64,000 bases of DNA, taken from assembly GCA_028694915.1 (NCBI GenBank), contig JAQVJY010000007.1, forward strand, positions 1 through 64,000, in the 5' to 3' direction. Under the pieces are notes generated by a model. It saw only the letters and a program-made list of their open reading frames with translations. It did no database searches and was not told where the DNA came from. Positions 1 to 8,991 of the stretch are shown one piece after another. How positions within the stretch are numbered: the first letter of the stretch is position 1; every line of letters begins with the position of its first letter. The position numbers and the translations under genes were made by a program. The DNA is from Paludibacteraceae bacterium. GTDB taxonomy: Bacteria > Bacteroidota > Bacteroidia > Bacteroidales > Paludibacteraceae.

Positions 1-86
1 GCTTGAAAAAGGGATTTTGCGCAGTCATCATAGTGCTTGCAAGTGTTAGCATAATTAAAAAATTCAATTTCTTCATAATGTTTCTA

Positions 87-1394
87 TTAGTGTGATTTAA
101 TTAATTTGGTAGTAAAGGTGTCGTTGTTCTGAACTTTTATTTTGCTGAGATATATACCTTTACTTAATTCTGTAATATCGATTGTTTTGTTGTTGGTGTT
201 ACTGATATATTTTATCAACTGCCCTTGTAATGAGTAGATCCAAACTTCTGTAATTTCTTCATAATTGCCTTCTATGTAAAATATGCCGTTGGGCGAAGGG
301 TTTGGATAAACCATGAGTGTTTGTTTCGTGTTTAGTATGTCGGTTGGTGTGTTTTCATGCGATTCATACGTGAGCGACATACTATGCCCGTATGGTAAGC
401 TAGCCGTATTATTGATGGCGATTGGCAAAAAATCATGTCTTAAACTGGAAATATCTTCGCCCCAGAATTGATGTTCCGTGATAATCTGACTTGGTAGTAA
501 ATCATCATTCAGCAAAGCTCGGTGTGTGTAAGCTGGCCACCAAGCATTGTATAATGGAGTGTAGTAGGTAGTGATGGTTTCTAGATTTTGTTTTTCCGAT
601 TTCTGACGTTGGATATTACCCCAAAATTCAGTATTCCATGATAATAACAATTCCCCATTGACAGCATTATTAGTATCGTACGTAAAGAGACGTCTCGCCT
701 CGTTTCTCCACATGTTGCCTTGAAACGATTGTTGTGTTTCGTCGAGTGGTTGGCCTGAAGTATTTTGATTGTAAATGGTACGGGTACGTGTGTGCCAAAT
801 GCTATCAAACTCTTCAAATGTGACCAAATGTTCATTGGCAGAATCTATCGTTATTTTTGCATAAGGCTGCCAAAGCAAACCTTGTGCAGTAGAACAAACA
901 ATCTCTTTGATTGCCCCATTGTAGACGTAATCTGTTTTTAGCTTATTTTGCCAACTAGTTGTGTATGTTTGTGTAATTTCACTCACTAATTTGTTATTAG
1001 TGTCATAACTATACAGAGTCTGTTCTGTTTGAATCCAATTGTCGCCCGAATTACGCAACTCTTTTCTGTATTTTAAGAGTCCGTTTTCATATAGCCATTC
1101 AGTTCTAGTCGATTTTTGCCACAATGTGCTATCCCAAACAAAGGTAGAACTTGCTACTTTCTGACCATTTTCGAATTGTTGTTCAGTATAGCTATAGTTC
1201 GTAAAACTAGAATTATTTACCGATATTTTAGTTGAAATTAAAACGGGCTGAAGGGCGCTATTGTAACTGTAATAGGTTTGGAATGTGGTATCACCACGTA
1301 CTAAATCAGTTGTGGACACAAGCCATGTGTTGGCGTACAAAGACATGGACGCCAACAGGAGCATAATGATAATATGTCCACTAAGTTTGAACAT
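87..1394 (-). CDS. T9SS type A sorting-domain cargo protein
   Basis: A 435-aa exported protein of unknown function. It has an N-terminal signal peptide (hydrophobic stretch to about residue 21, ending SLYAN). The middle (about 30-350) is built of loose repeats rich in Trp, Tyr and Thr, with motifs such as YSYD and TYDTNN that suggest a beta-rich surface protein. The last 75 residues form a T9SS type A sorting domain: VYPNPSPNGIF near 362, a SLQGQLI strand, then GIYLSKI and a Lys-rich end. Established knowledge: this domain directs passage through the type IX secretion system and is usually cleaved off. The ATG overlaps the stop of the upstream C69 dipeptidase (TAATG), suggesting translational coupling. 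Substrate or role unknown. Confidence 0.85.
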   Translation of the reverse strand: MFKLSGHIIIMLLLASMSLYANTWLVSTTDLVRGDTTFQTYYSYNSALQPVLISTKISVNNSSFTNYSYTEQQFENGQKVASSTFVWDSTLWQKSTRTEWLYENGLLKYRKELRNSGDNWIQTEQTLYSYDTNNKLVSEITQTYTTSWQNKLKTDYVYNGAIKEIVCSTAQGLLWQPYAKITIDSANEHLVTFEEFDSIWHTRTRTIYNQNTSGQPLDETQQSFQGNMWRNEARRLFTYDTNNAVNGELLLSWNTEFWGNIQRQKSEKQNLETITTYYTPLYNAWWPAYTHRALLNDDLLPSQIITEHQFWGEDISSLRHDFLPIAINNTASLPYGHSMSLTYESHENTPTDILNTKQTLMVYPNPSPNGIFYIEGNYEEITEVWIYSLQGQLIKYISNTNNKTIDITELSKGIYLSKIKVQNNDTFTTKLIKSH

Positions 1395-3106
1395 TATTTT
1401 CGTTGTTGCATTTCTTCTGACGATTTCATGCGAAATCTTTCAGGATTTGGGGTTACAAATGTTTCTCTATTAAAATCTTCCCGATAGCCAGGTCTAATCA
1501 CTTTGTTAGGAATATGTTTATCATTTTGTTCGAATTGACCATCTTTTTCTACTTTGGTAACACCATCTAGGTATTTTACCATTAAAAATTGTCCTAACTT
1601 AGTCCACGCTTTGAGTGCTGTTTCTGCCTGAGCAAGTGAAAAATCGGTCAAGAATTCACGCATCTTTACAGTGTCACTCGTAATAGCAAATTGGTCTGCA
1701 TTTTGAACGGCCGAATTAAAGAATGTTTCCCATTTTTCTTGCTCTTTTTTTACCTCTGGCATCATGTGTGAGTAACGATTATAAACCATATTCCCGACCC
1801 AGTTATTTACCCAAAAGGCAGAAGTCCATGAAAAATCTAACAAACTGCCGTTGAGTATGCTAAATGACTGTGGAACTTCCGTTATACCACAATACATTGG
1901 TACATAAAGGTTTGTGGTGGCGTCATCTACACCAAACCATAGAATGCCACCAACAGGGTAGGGTAGCCAATGGCGCATTTGTGCTACAAAGGTAAAACCT
2001 GTTTGTTGCGTTCCTACCGGACGTTCGTGAAAATATTCTACGCTATCTACTTGGTAGGTTAGTGGGCTTGGACGAAACGGTGAGTTATAAGCTCCACAAC
2101 CCATGCCTTGTGTCATATCTAGCGGTGTGCCTTCATAATGATTGCGCATGAAATTCTTCATATCTTGTGCCGATAGTTTCGTGCTTGGTTTTACATATAA
2201 CGGCATGCGTTCTTTAGTTTCACCATTGATATAACTTAAAAAACGTTCGGTAGAAGCATCTACTACACGGAAGAAACTCCACACGCGGGCTTCACAAAAT
2301 CGTAAACCCCCAAAATCCAACGGATTATAAGTGTCTGAAAAACTAAATTCAGCGTCTTTTCCTGAGAAATACTTTTGTTTCCGTGCAAATTCAATGACAT
2401 CGTATGCATATACTACTTCAACTTCTGGATTGAAGAGTTTTTTCATGTTTTTACTACTGATACTTTTACTATTTTTCTTTTGTTCTAGAGGGAAAGTAGT
2501 AATACGAGCTTGGTTTGCATGGGCTGATACATAACCATCAGGAATACGTTGCGCCACCCAAACAGCTCCTTTATTACCAACGCCTTTACCTATCAATTCC
2601 AGAATCCAGACTTCGTTTGGATCGGCAATAGAAAAAGATTCTCCCGAACTGTAGTAACCATATTTTTGAACTAATTCAGTCATTACTTTTATGGCTTCAC
2701 GTGCTGATTTTGAACGTTGTAAAGCAATGTAGATAAGGCTTCCATAATCAATAATACCTGTAGTGTCTATCAATTCTTCTCGGCCTCCATAGGTTGTTTC
2801 GCCAATAGCCACTTGATGCTCGTTCATGTTACCTACAACGCTATATGTATGAGCTATTTGTTCTATGTTACCGAGGTATTTACCTGTGTCCCATTCATAT
2901 ACGGCAAGCACACTTCCTTGTGGATAATCGGCTGCTGGATAATGGTAAAGTGCTCCGAATAAAGCATACGAATCGGCTGAATACGTAATCATAGTAGAGC
3001 CATCAACGGATGCCCCTTTGGTAACCAAAAAATTGGTACAGGCAAAGATACTTGAACTATTTAGAGTGACTAATAATGCAATAAGCAAAGTTTTTGATTT
3101 ATTCAT
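1394..3106 (-). CDS. C69 family dipeptidase
   Basis: A 570-aa secreted peptidase of family C69 (PepD/dipeptidase A), an Ntn-hydrolase. The signal peptide ends exactly at Cys23 (SSIFA|CTNFLV). In this family the exposed N-terminal Cys is the catalytic nucleophile after processing. The family signature follows: GASVDGSTMITYSAD, then GNMNEHQVAIGETTYGGR near residue 92 and the SFSIADPNEVWILELIGKG block near 155. Length is normal for Bacteroidota members. It lies 19 nt downstream of tamL and its stop overlaps the next start, so the three genes look like one transcript. It probably trims dipeptides from exogenous peptides in the periplasm. Substrate preference cannot be read from sequence. Confidence 0.92.
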   Translation of the reverse strand: MNKSKTLLIALLVTLNSSSIFACTNFLVTKGASVDGSTMITYSADSYALFGALYHYPAADYPQGSVLAVYEWDTGKYLGNIEQIAHTYSVVGNMNEHQVAIGETTYGGREELIDTTGIIDYGSLIYIALQRSKSAREAIKVMTELVQKYGYYSSGESFSIADPNEVWILELIGKGVGNKGAVWVAQRIPDGYVSAHANQARITTFPLEQKKNSKSISSKNMKKLFNPEVEVVYAYDVIEFARKQKYFSGKDAEFSFSDTYNPLDFGGLRFCEARVWSFFRVVDASTERFLSYINGETKERMPLYVKPSTKLSAQDMKNFMRNHYEGTPLDMTQGMGCGAYNSPFRPSPLTYQVDSVEYFHERPVGTQQTGFTFVAQMRHWLPYPVGGILWFGVDDATTNLYVPMYCGITEVPQSFSILNGSLLDFSWTSAFWVNNWVGNMVYNRYSHMMPEVKKEQEKWETFFNSAVQNADQFAITSDTVKMREFLTDFSLAQAETALKAWTKLGQFLMVKYLDGVTKVEKDGQFEQNDKHIPNKVIRPGYREDFNRETFVTPNPERFRMKSSEEMQQRK

Positions 3107-3125
3107 AATGTGTAATTTTTTAATG

Positions 3126-5381
3126 TTAAAATGGATAACCTACAGCGAAGTGAAATGCGACATCGTTTTTCCAAGAAAGTTCGGTGCGCCAGCGGTCATT
3201 TGAAGTGGCACCACTTGGCTCAAATAATTTTACTCCCATGTCAAAGCGAATGACAAAAAAATCAAAATCGGCACGAAGACCAATACCATAGCTACAAGCT
3301 ATTTGTTTATAAAATTCGTTCAATTGGAAATAACCTCCTTCTTGTTCCTCGTAATCTTTAATCGTCCAAATATTACCAGCATCGATAAAGGCGGCACCTT
3401 CAAACATCCAAAAAAGTTTAAATCGGGCTTCTAAATTCAAATCTAAGCGTATATCTCCCGATTGATTCATGTAGTCGATAGCACCCGTATTTACATAGCG
3501 ACCAGGTCCCAAGGTTCGTACAGACCAACCACGAACACTATTGGCGCCACCACTAAAATAACGTTCTTCAAATGGTAAAATAGTGGCATTCCCATAAGGG
3601 TAAGCAATGCCAATACCACTATGAAAAACCAAACGATTTCTTTTATTGAAATAGTGGTTATAAGTATAATCAAAATCGCCTTTCACATATTGAGAATAGG
3701 CAATATTGAAAATTTCATATTGATTATCTGCATTCTTACTTTGCCCAATAGCTGAACTTATGCCATATAAAATATTACCAGCTGTAGATATATTCCCACG
3801 TAATGTGTAAAAGTTTGAGGCAACAGAATTACGCCTATTAGAATATGAAACTCCCAATCCCATACGCATAATAAAGTGATCCTCGTAACTATAACGTACA
3901 GATGAAGATGGTTTTAAATACTGTTCTTTGAACGCTGTCGTCATCCAAGGTAAATAGATGTAGTTGATATCAATAACATCCAAAGTAAAACGTGTCCCTC
4001 TATATCGCCAAGCGTACTTCATACCAGCATTTGCAATATTACGTTTGTATTCTGGACGTTGTTGGAAGTTGTAACTCATCGAAAATTCGGTGGTTCCTCC
4101 CATTTTTCGTTTAAAATCATTTGAGGTGAATGGCACCAAGAAAATAGGTAAGTTAATGGACATGCTACCACCTAATTCTGCCGAATTCTTGATATCACCA
4201 AGTTTACCAATCGCTTCATATGAACCATGTACTCCAATTCTAAAAGCTTCTGCACCTTTGAAGATATTTTTATTTTGGTAACTTACTCCCATACCCATCC
4301 CTAAGTCTCCATTTGAGTTTGTACCTTCCACATCTAGTGATACTGAGTGCACTTTTGCAGGAGTAACTACAATATTACAACCCATTTTACCATCAGGTTC
4401 TTCTCGAAAACTAATATCTACATATTTAATAGCCTGTAGAGAGTTCAAAGAGGAGTAGGTTCGCTCTACTAAACGCTCATTATAAATACTGTTTGGTCTT
4501 ATTAATGTTTTAAATATAAGCATTTTAGGAGTGAAATTTGATTTTTCATCTCGTATTACAACAAACCCTTCTGATTTTACGGTATCCAGTTTAGTGGTAG
4601 GTGCTATTAAATTTGATACGTCGTAAATGGTTACGGTGCCTATTTCGGTTTTTGTAAATAAGCGTGTGAGTAAAGAATCATTGACCAAGTAGGATGGCTG
4701 CATCCCTAACAAGATATCTACTTGGTTTGAATTTAATGCGCTGTCAACGGTAAAGCTAAGTGCTTCTTTTTGGAAATAAAAATAACCTTTTCGGCGTAAT
4801 AGTTTTGCTACATTTTCACGCTCTTCTGCTAGTATATCCACATCAAATAAGCCGCCCACGCGTGGAGTGTTAAGTATGTTTCGCTCTTTGATAATCGACA
4901 TAATCGTGTCGTCAGGGATTTCAATCTTATACGCATGTATGGTATAGGGCTCGTTGCCATTGACGATATATGTGATTTTTACCTGACGTTTTCTCTCTTT
5001 TTCTACCACATTAACTTTAGCATGCAAATAACCTTTATTGCCTAGTTGTTTTTCCAACTGTTCTTGGGAATTGCGCGTTAAAGTGGTATCGTATAATACA
5101 GGGGCTTCTCCAATTTGGCGTAGCCAACGGTTTATCCATTTACTAGTATCTTCTCCTGAAGCACTATAAAACGCCAATTCAATACGTGCTAAACTTAAAA
5201 AATAGTTGTTAGGCTCTTGTTGTAAGAATGGTTCTAAAATATCGGATGGAGCTTCTGGCACATTCGACTTGATCGTAGTGCGGCTTAGTAGGCGTTCGTT
5301 TTCAGGCACATACTTGGTTAAGCTACAAGCAGTGAGTAGAATCGTAGCGCAAGCAAATAGTATAAATCGATGAATTTGCAT
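3126..5381 (-). CDS. tamL: TamL/BamA-family outer-membrane lipoprotein
   Basis: An Omp85-superfamily outer-membrane protein, about 751 aa from the start used here. The N-terminus has a lipobox (ILLTAC|SLTKYVPENERLL), as in the Bacteroidota lipoprotein version of TamA called TamL. POTRA-like segments follow (about 40-330), then a C-terminal 16-strand-type barrel with the GGANSVRGW motif typical of Omp85 barrels, ending in an aromatic-rich strand (FAVGYPF). An upstream in-frame ATG at 5426 was rejected. It would add 15 residues before the signal peptide, and it lies inside the predicted -7 box (5424-5431). Family role: assembly or translocation of outer-membrane proteins, usually with an inner-membrane TamB. 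No tamB is in the window. It heads an operon with the C69 dipeptidase and a T9SS cargo protein. Confidence 0.88.
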   Translation of the reverse strand: MQIHRFILFACATILLTACSLTKYVPENERLLSRTTIKSNVPEAPSDILEPFLQQEPNNYFLSLARIELAFYSASGEDTSKWINRWLRQIGEAPVLYDTTLTRNSQEQLEKQLGNKGYLHAKVNVVEKERKRQVKITYIVNGNEPYTIHAYKIEIPDDTIMSIIKERNILNTPRVGGLFDVDILAEERENVAKLLRRKGYFYFQKEALSFTVDSALNSNQVDILLGMQPSYLVNDSLLTRLFTKTEIGTVTIYDVSNLIAPTTKLDTVKSEGFVVIRDEKSNFTPKMLIFKTLIRPNSIYNERLVERTYSSLNSLQAIKYVDISFREEPDGKMGCNIVVTPAKVHSVSLDVEGTNSNGDLGMGMGVSYQNKNIFKGAEAFRIGVHGSYEAIGKLGDIKNSAELGGSMSINLPIFLVPFTSNDFKRKMGGTTEFSMSYNFQQRPEYKRNIANAGMKYAWRYRGTRFTLDVIDINYIYLPWMTTAFKEQYLKPSSSVRYSYEDHFIMRMGLGVSYSNRRNSVASNFYTLRGNISTAGNILYGISSAIGQSKNADNQYEIFNIAYSQYVKGDFDYTYNHYFNKRNRLVFHSGIGIAYPYGNATILPFEERYFSGGANSVRGWSVRTLGPGRYVNTGAIDYMNQSGDIRLDLNLEARFKLFWMFEGAAFIDAGNIWTIKDYEEQEGGYFQLNEFYKQIACSYGIGLRADFDFFVIRFDMGVKLFEPSGATSNDRWRTELSWKNDVAFHFAVGYPF

Positions 5382-5423
5382 GTGTGTGTGATAGCCCTGA
5401 AAAATTAATAAAAAAACTTGCCG

Positions 5424-5431
5424 CAAATATA
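5424..5431 (-). promoter_or_regulatory. -7 box of tamL promoter
   Basis: On the minus strand this reads TATATTTG, a perfect match to the Bacteroidota -7 consensus TAnnTTTG. It is about 43 nt upstream of the chosen tamL start at 5381. No convincing -33 TTTG is visible. It sits 21 nt from the opposing -7 box of the methyltransferase gene, so the two divergent promoters overlap. Confidence 0.55.
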
Positions 5432-5452
5432 GCTAAAATTCAGTGAATTATT

Positions 5453-5460
5453 TACTTTTG
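5453..5460 (+). promoter_or_regulatory. -7 box of the TrmH-family methyltransferase gene
   Basis: TACTTTTG matches the Bacteroidota -7 consensus TAnnTTTG, 43 nt upstream of the ATG at 5504. A -33 element is not clear. Confidence 0.5.
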
Positions 5461-5503
5461 TATTCTTAAAATAGTGTTAATCTGGTAAAATTTATAAAAC
5501 AGA

Positions 5504-6262
5504 ATGTTATCCAAAAATCAAATAAAAAATATTCGGGCATTGAGTTTGAAGAAAGAGAGGGACGAACAAGGCCTTTTTGTTGCCGAGGGAGAGAAGTTAG
5601 TATCAGATTTATTACCATTTTTTACGTGTCGTTCATTACTAGTCACTCGCGATTGGGCTAATAAACATACTACTCCGAAAACCATTGATTATGAAATAAT
5701 TGATGGACTGGAAGATATGAAAAAGGTCTCTTCGCTAACGACACCGACTCCCGTGTTGGCTGTATTTCAAAAACCACAGATAGAACTTGACTTTTCGAAA
5801 TTGCAGAAGGAGTTGATTTTAATTCTTGACGAAATTCAAAATCCAGGAAATTTAGGCACGATTATACGCATCGCTGATTGGTTTGGTATAAAGCACATTA
5901 TTTGTTCCTTGAATACTGCGGATGTTTATAATTCAAAAACAGTACAAGCAACAATGGGTGCTTTGGCTCGTGTCAATGTTCATTATGTGGATTTGATCAA
6001 GTTTTTAGAGGCGTATAGTAAATTAGATTTACCTGTTTATGGAACTTTTTTAAATGGAGATAATTTGTATACAACTTCATTGAGTAGAGTTGGAGCGATT
6101 GTTTTAGGTAATGAAGGCAGTGGAATATCTAATGAAGTTGGTAAGTTTGTTTCGTCTCGTATTGTAATCCCGAACTATCCTAGTAATTCAAAAACATCGG
6201 AATCGCTTAATGTAGCAGTAGCTGCAGCAATAGTTTGTGCTGAATTTAGACGTCTAGGGTAA
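5504..6262 (+). CDS. TrmH/SpoU family RNA 2'-O-methyltransferase
   Basis: A 252-aa SPOUT-class RNA methyltransferase that uses S-adenosylmethionine to methylate a ribose 2'-OH. The N-terminal substrate-binding part (LSLKKERDEQGLFVAEGEKLV, about 10-30) is typical of rRNA-type SpoU enzymes. The C-terminal knotted domain shows motif 1 (LDEIQNPGNLGTIIRIADWFG, from about 107), motif 2 (LGNEGSGIS, about 201) and motif 3 (NSKTSESLNVAVAAAI, about 227). The conserved Asn and Arg of motif 1 and the Glu of motif 2 are present. The exact target nucleotide cannot be assigned. It is divergent from tamL and followed by a strong hairpin. Confidence 0.93.
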   Translation: MLSKNQIKNIRALSLKKERDEQGLFVAEGEKLVSDLLPFFTCRSLLVTRDWANKHTTPKTIDYEIIDGLEDMKKVSSLTTPTPVLAVFQKPQIELDFSKLQKELILILDEIQNPGNLGTIIRIADWFGIKHIICSLNTADVYNSKTVQATMGALARVNVHYVDLIKFLEAYSKLDLPVYGTFLNGDNLYTTSLSRVGAIVLGNEGSGISNEVGKFVSSRIVIPNYPSNSKTSESLNVAVAAAIVCAEFRRLG

Positions 6263-6277
6263 CGAATCTCCATTACC

Positions 6278-6316
6278 AAACGACATAAAAAAACCACTGG
6301 TTTTTTTATGTCGTTT
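6278..6316. terminator. Bidirectional terminator hairpin
   Basis: A perfect 18-bp inverted repeat (AAACGACATAAAAAAACC / GGTTTTTTTATGTCGTTT) with a 3-nt loop lies between the convergent methyltransferase and OmpA genes. A further 4 bp (CATT/AATG) can pair outside a 3-nt bulge. The A/T tracts inside the stem would serve as U-tracts in either direction. Confidence 0.85.
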
Positions 6317-6322
6317 AATGAC

Positions 6323-7981
6323 TTATTCTGAGAATAAAATTAAATCACAACGTCTATTAGGCATGAAATCATCAACTGGTCCAGGAGTTTTACCTTTACC
6401 ATACGTGTTGATACGATTTGCTGATACGCCATAACGACGAACGAGTTCTCGTTTTGTATCTTCTGCACGTCTCATACTTAACTTATTATTAAGTTCATCG
6501 CCTCCAACATTATCGCAATAACCTACGATATCCAATTTCATATTTGGATCAGCATACATTTTACGAGCAATTTTTGCCAATACCATGTGTGATTCAATCG
6601 TAATTCTTGATAAACCTAAGTCAAAATAGATAGATGGAGTTTCTTCCACATATTGACCGTATCCTAAAATACGTTCTACAGCATCTTTATCTAATGGCTC
6701 TCCATAATAGTTAACAAATGAACCAGAAGGGGTATTTGGATGTCTATCACGTACATCAGGTACACCATCTAAGTCTGTATCTGGAAGATTTTCTTCTATG
6801 GTTCTTTCTTTGTCTTCTTCAATACTACTTGCATTTCCAGCCAATGCCGAAATTTGGGTAACAATTTCAGATATTTTTTGAGAATTTTCAACAGTAGCAT
6901 CACAACATTGTGCTGGTTCGTAATCAGCAGGTGACATATTACGTATGTGTTGCATAGTTTTGTCTTTAGGACTATTAATTTTCCATCTTAATCCTAAGCC
7001 ACTGTAAATGGTATTATCATCGTCATTTCCTTTCTCAGAAGCATCCATGTTATCTTTTTTATGCATTCTGTATTGAGTGTTCCAAACAATAGCTAACCAT
7101 TTTAAAGGATTATATTCTAACGAAATACCTAATGGGAATGTGACTGCACGACCATTCGGAATAGAAGGAGCTACACGTTTACCTTTATCTAAATAATCCA
7201 TGATATTTTTTGTTCCAAAATCATAAGCTGAAACATCATAGAATGCAACTCCCATCCCTACATTTACATAAACATTCCAAGTTTGAGGGCGGTAACGATA
7301 AAACATATTCAAAAAATTCAACGAAACGCCTAAGTTAGCTTCGTGCGCTAAACCATCAAAATCCATAGGGATTTGTTTGTTTTCTTCTAACCCACTAGGT
7401 TGTTTTAGACCTTTATAATAGTAAGTAGTACTACCTCTATACGGATTATAAACGTATTCAGCATACAAACCAAAACCTGGTGTAAAGGTATATTCCACCT
7501 CAAAACCAAATGCAATATCGGCTCCACTTTTTGGCCATAAATCATTGTACAATTGAGTTTGATCGCCATCTATGAAGGCAACTCCTGCGTGACCTGCAAT
7601 AGACCAATGGTTAACTTTAGGATAAACACGTGTTTCATCTTTTTCTGAATTACCATCTCTTACGTGTGTATCTTCCTTAGGAGTAATGGTCATATCTTTA
7701 CTCGTTGTAGTGGATACAAGAATGGTTGTATCTAGCGGATTTTGATTATTCACCAATGTATCGAGCTTAATCACGCTTTTTTCTACAACTACTGTATCTT
7801 GTAGAAGAGGAGTGGAGCTTGCTGATGCAGGCTCTTCATTTATTAATACGGTAGTTTCTGTAGGTACCGTAGTTGTGCTTTCTCCTGTTGTTGCAGCTGG
7901 AGCAACTTGAGGACTCTCTTGTCCTATAGCAAAGCTACATAAAACAAGTGATGTAGAGAGGAGTAAACTTCTTTTTTTCAT
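6323..7981 (-). CDS. OmpA-family outer-membrane protein
   Basis: A 552-aa protein. It has a signal peptide (about 1-20, ending FAIGQ). A low-complexity Thr/Val/Glu-rich stretch (about 22-115) follows, then a beta-barrel region (about 125-350, with repeated aromatic strands). A calcium-binding TSP3-type motif (DTDLDGVPDVRDRHP, about 399) comes next, and then a C-terminal OmpA peptidoglycan-binding domain (about 445-552: IYFDLGLSRI, VGYCDNVGG, LSMRRAEDTKREL). It likely ties the outer membrane to the cell wall. It follows gldN on the same strand, separated by 118 nt containing a hairpin, so it may be partly uncoupled from the T9SS operon. A link to T9SS anchoring is plausible but inferred from position only. 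Confidence 0.9.
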   Translation of the reverse strand: MKKRSLLLSTSLVLCSFAIGQESPQVAPAATTGESTTTVPTETTVLINEEPASASSTPLLQDTVVVEKSVIKLDTLVNNQNPLDTTILVSTTTSKDMTITPKEDTHVRDGNSEKDETRVYPKVNHWSIAGHAGVAFIDGDQTQLYNDLWPKSGADIAFGFEVEYTFTPGFGLYAEYVYNPYRGSTTYYYKGLKQPSGLEENKQIPMDFDGLAHEANLGVSLNFLNMFYRYRPQTWNVYVNVGMGVAFYDVSAYDFGTKNIMDYLDKGKRVAPSIPNGRAVTFPLGISLEYNPLKWLAIVWNTQYRMHKKDNMDASEKGNDDDNTIYSGLGLRWKINSPKDKTMQHIRNMSPADYEPAQCCDATVENSQKISEIVTQISALAGNASSIEEDKERTIEENLPDTDLDGVPDVRDRHPNTPSGSFVNYYGEPLDKDAVERILGYGQYVEETPSIYFDLGLSRITIESHMVLAKIARKMYADPNMKLDIVGYCDNVGGDELNNKLSMRRAEDTKRELVRRYGVSANRINTYGKGKTPGPVDDFMPNRRCDLILFSE

Positions 7982-8028
7982 AAAATGGGTTTTACTAATT
8001 TTTTAAGGTGCTTTTATAAACCAAGAAA

Positions 8029-8071
8029 TTTTCCAGGTTAGTGGAATGATGTATTCCACTAACTTGGAAAA
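8029..8071 (-). terminator. Hairpin between gldN and the OmpA gene
   Basis: A 19-bp inverted repeat with one mismatch (TTTTCCAGGTTAGTGGAAT / ATTCCACTAACTTGGAAAA) and a 5-nt loop lies downstream of gldN on the minus strand. Only a short T-stretch follows (TTTCTTGG), so it may be a terminator, an attenuator or a processing/stability hairpin that sets different levels of gldN and OmpA mRNA. Confidence 0.6.
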
Positions 8072-8099
8072 AAGGAGACGTTTTATTAGTTGTTTTTTC

Positions 8100-8978
8100 T
8101 TAATAATGCCATAAATCTTGTTCAAAATTCAAAATCTCTTCTTCAACACGATTTTGCTCGCGACGAATAATATTAGGATCTTCAATACCTTTATCTACAT
8201 CACGACTCAATAAATCATAATCTTTGATTACGTAACTATCGAACTGACGACTTACCAAAAAATCATCAAAATTTACGAGTGGAGCAGTATTTCTTCCACT
8301 AATTTTCATAAATTCTTCTTGCAGATAAGGACGTAAACGTTCAAAAGGAATCCAAAACCATACACCAGTACGAATATCAGAACGGCTATTGTATTTTTCG
8401 TCGTAAAGTGGAGCTATAGCCAATATTTTACTATGAAACGTTGATGTACGCTTATTGAAATACCAAACTTCTTGAACGTAATATTTAACCACACCTGGTG
8501 TCAAGAAGTTAATCATGTCGTAAGGAGTTTCATAAATACTCAAGCCATTTGCTTGAACGAACTCGTCAACATCAAAATAATTTTCCTTATTGAATTTAGG
8601 TATAAATGTTTGTTCAGGGTTACTTGGTGATTTAAAAGCTTGTAATTGCTTTGTAATCACTTTTTGGAACATAATGGCAAACAAGTTTTTTTGACCAAGA
8701 CTATCCAAATCTTCGTAAGGATAATATAGTGGGTTATTTTGGCGTTCACGTAAATCAACTACTCGAAGTACTGCTTTACGCCAAACAACGTCATCAACAA
8801 GTGGGTTGACACGAATAATCTTGGCGGCAATATCTTGAGGCGATGTTGTAACACGCGTAAAACTGCCGTCACCATCGAACAAAAATTGTGTACTATCAGC
8901 TTCCAAATCTTGCGCAGACAAGGTTATTGGAGCAAACGTAGCTACTGCTACTAGTACATAAAAAATACCTTTTTTCAT
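8100..8978 (-). CDS. gldN: T9SS ring protein GldN/PorN
   Basis: A 292-aa periplasmic protein with a signal peptide (about 1-23, ending TLSAQ). The sequence matches GldN/PorN: an early INPL-type motif (IIRVNPLVDDVVWRKAVLRVVDLRE, about 54 on), then KVITKQLQAFKS and VWYFNKRTSTFHSKILAIAPLYD in the middle. Family knowledge: GldN/PorN associates with the lipoprotein GldK/PorK to form a large periplasmic ring below the outer membrane, and touches the GldLM motor. It is the last gene of porP-gldK-gldL-gldM-gldN, 13 nt after gldM. Only one gldN copy is seen; no gldO paralogue is in the window. Confidence 0.95.
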   Translation of the reverse strand: MKKGIFYVLVAVATFAPITLSAQDLEADSTQFLFDGDGSFTRVTTSPQDIAAKIIRVNPLVDDVVWRKAVLRVVDLRERQNNPLYYPYEDLDSLGQKNLFAIMFQKVITKQLQAFKSPSNPEQTFIPKFNKENYFDVDEFVQANGLSIYETPYDMINFLTPGVVKYYVQEVWYFNKRTSTFHSKILAIAPLYDEKYNSRSDIRTGVWFWIPFERLRPYLQEEFMKISGRNTAPLVNFDDFLVSRQFDSYVIKDYDLLSRDVDKGIEDPNIIRREQNRVEEEILNFEQDLWHY

Positions 8979-8991
8979 CGTTTATCTATGT

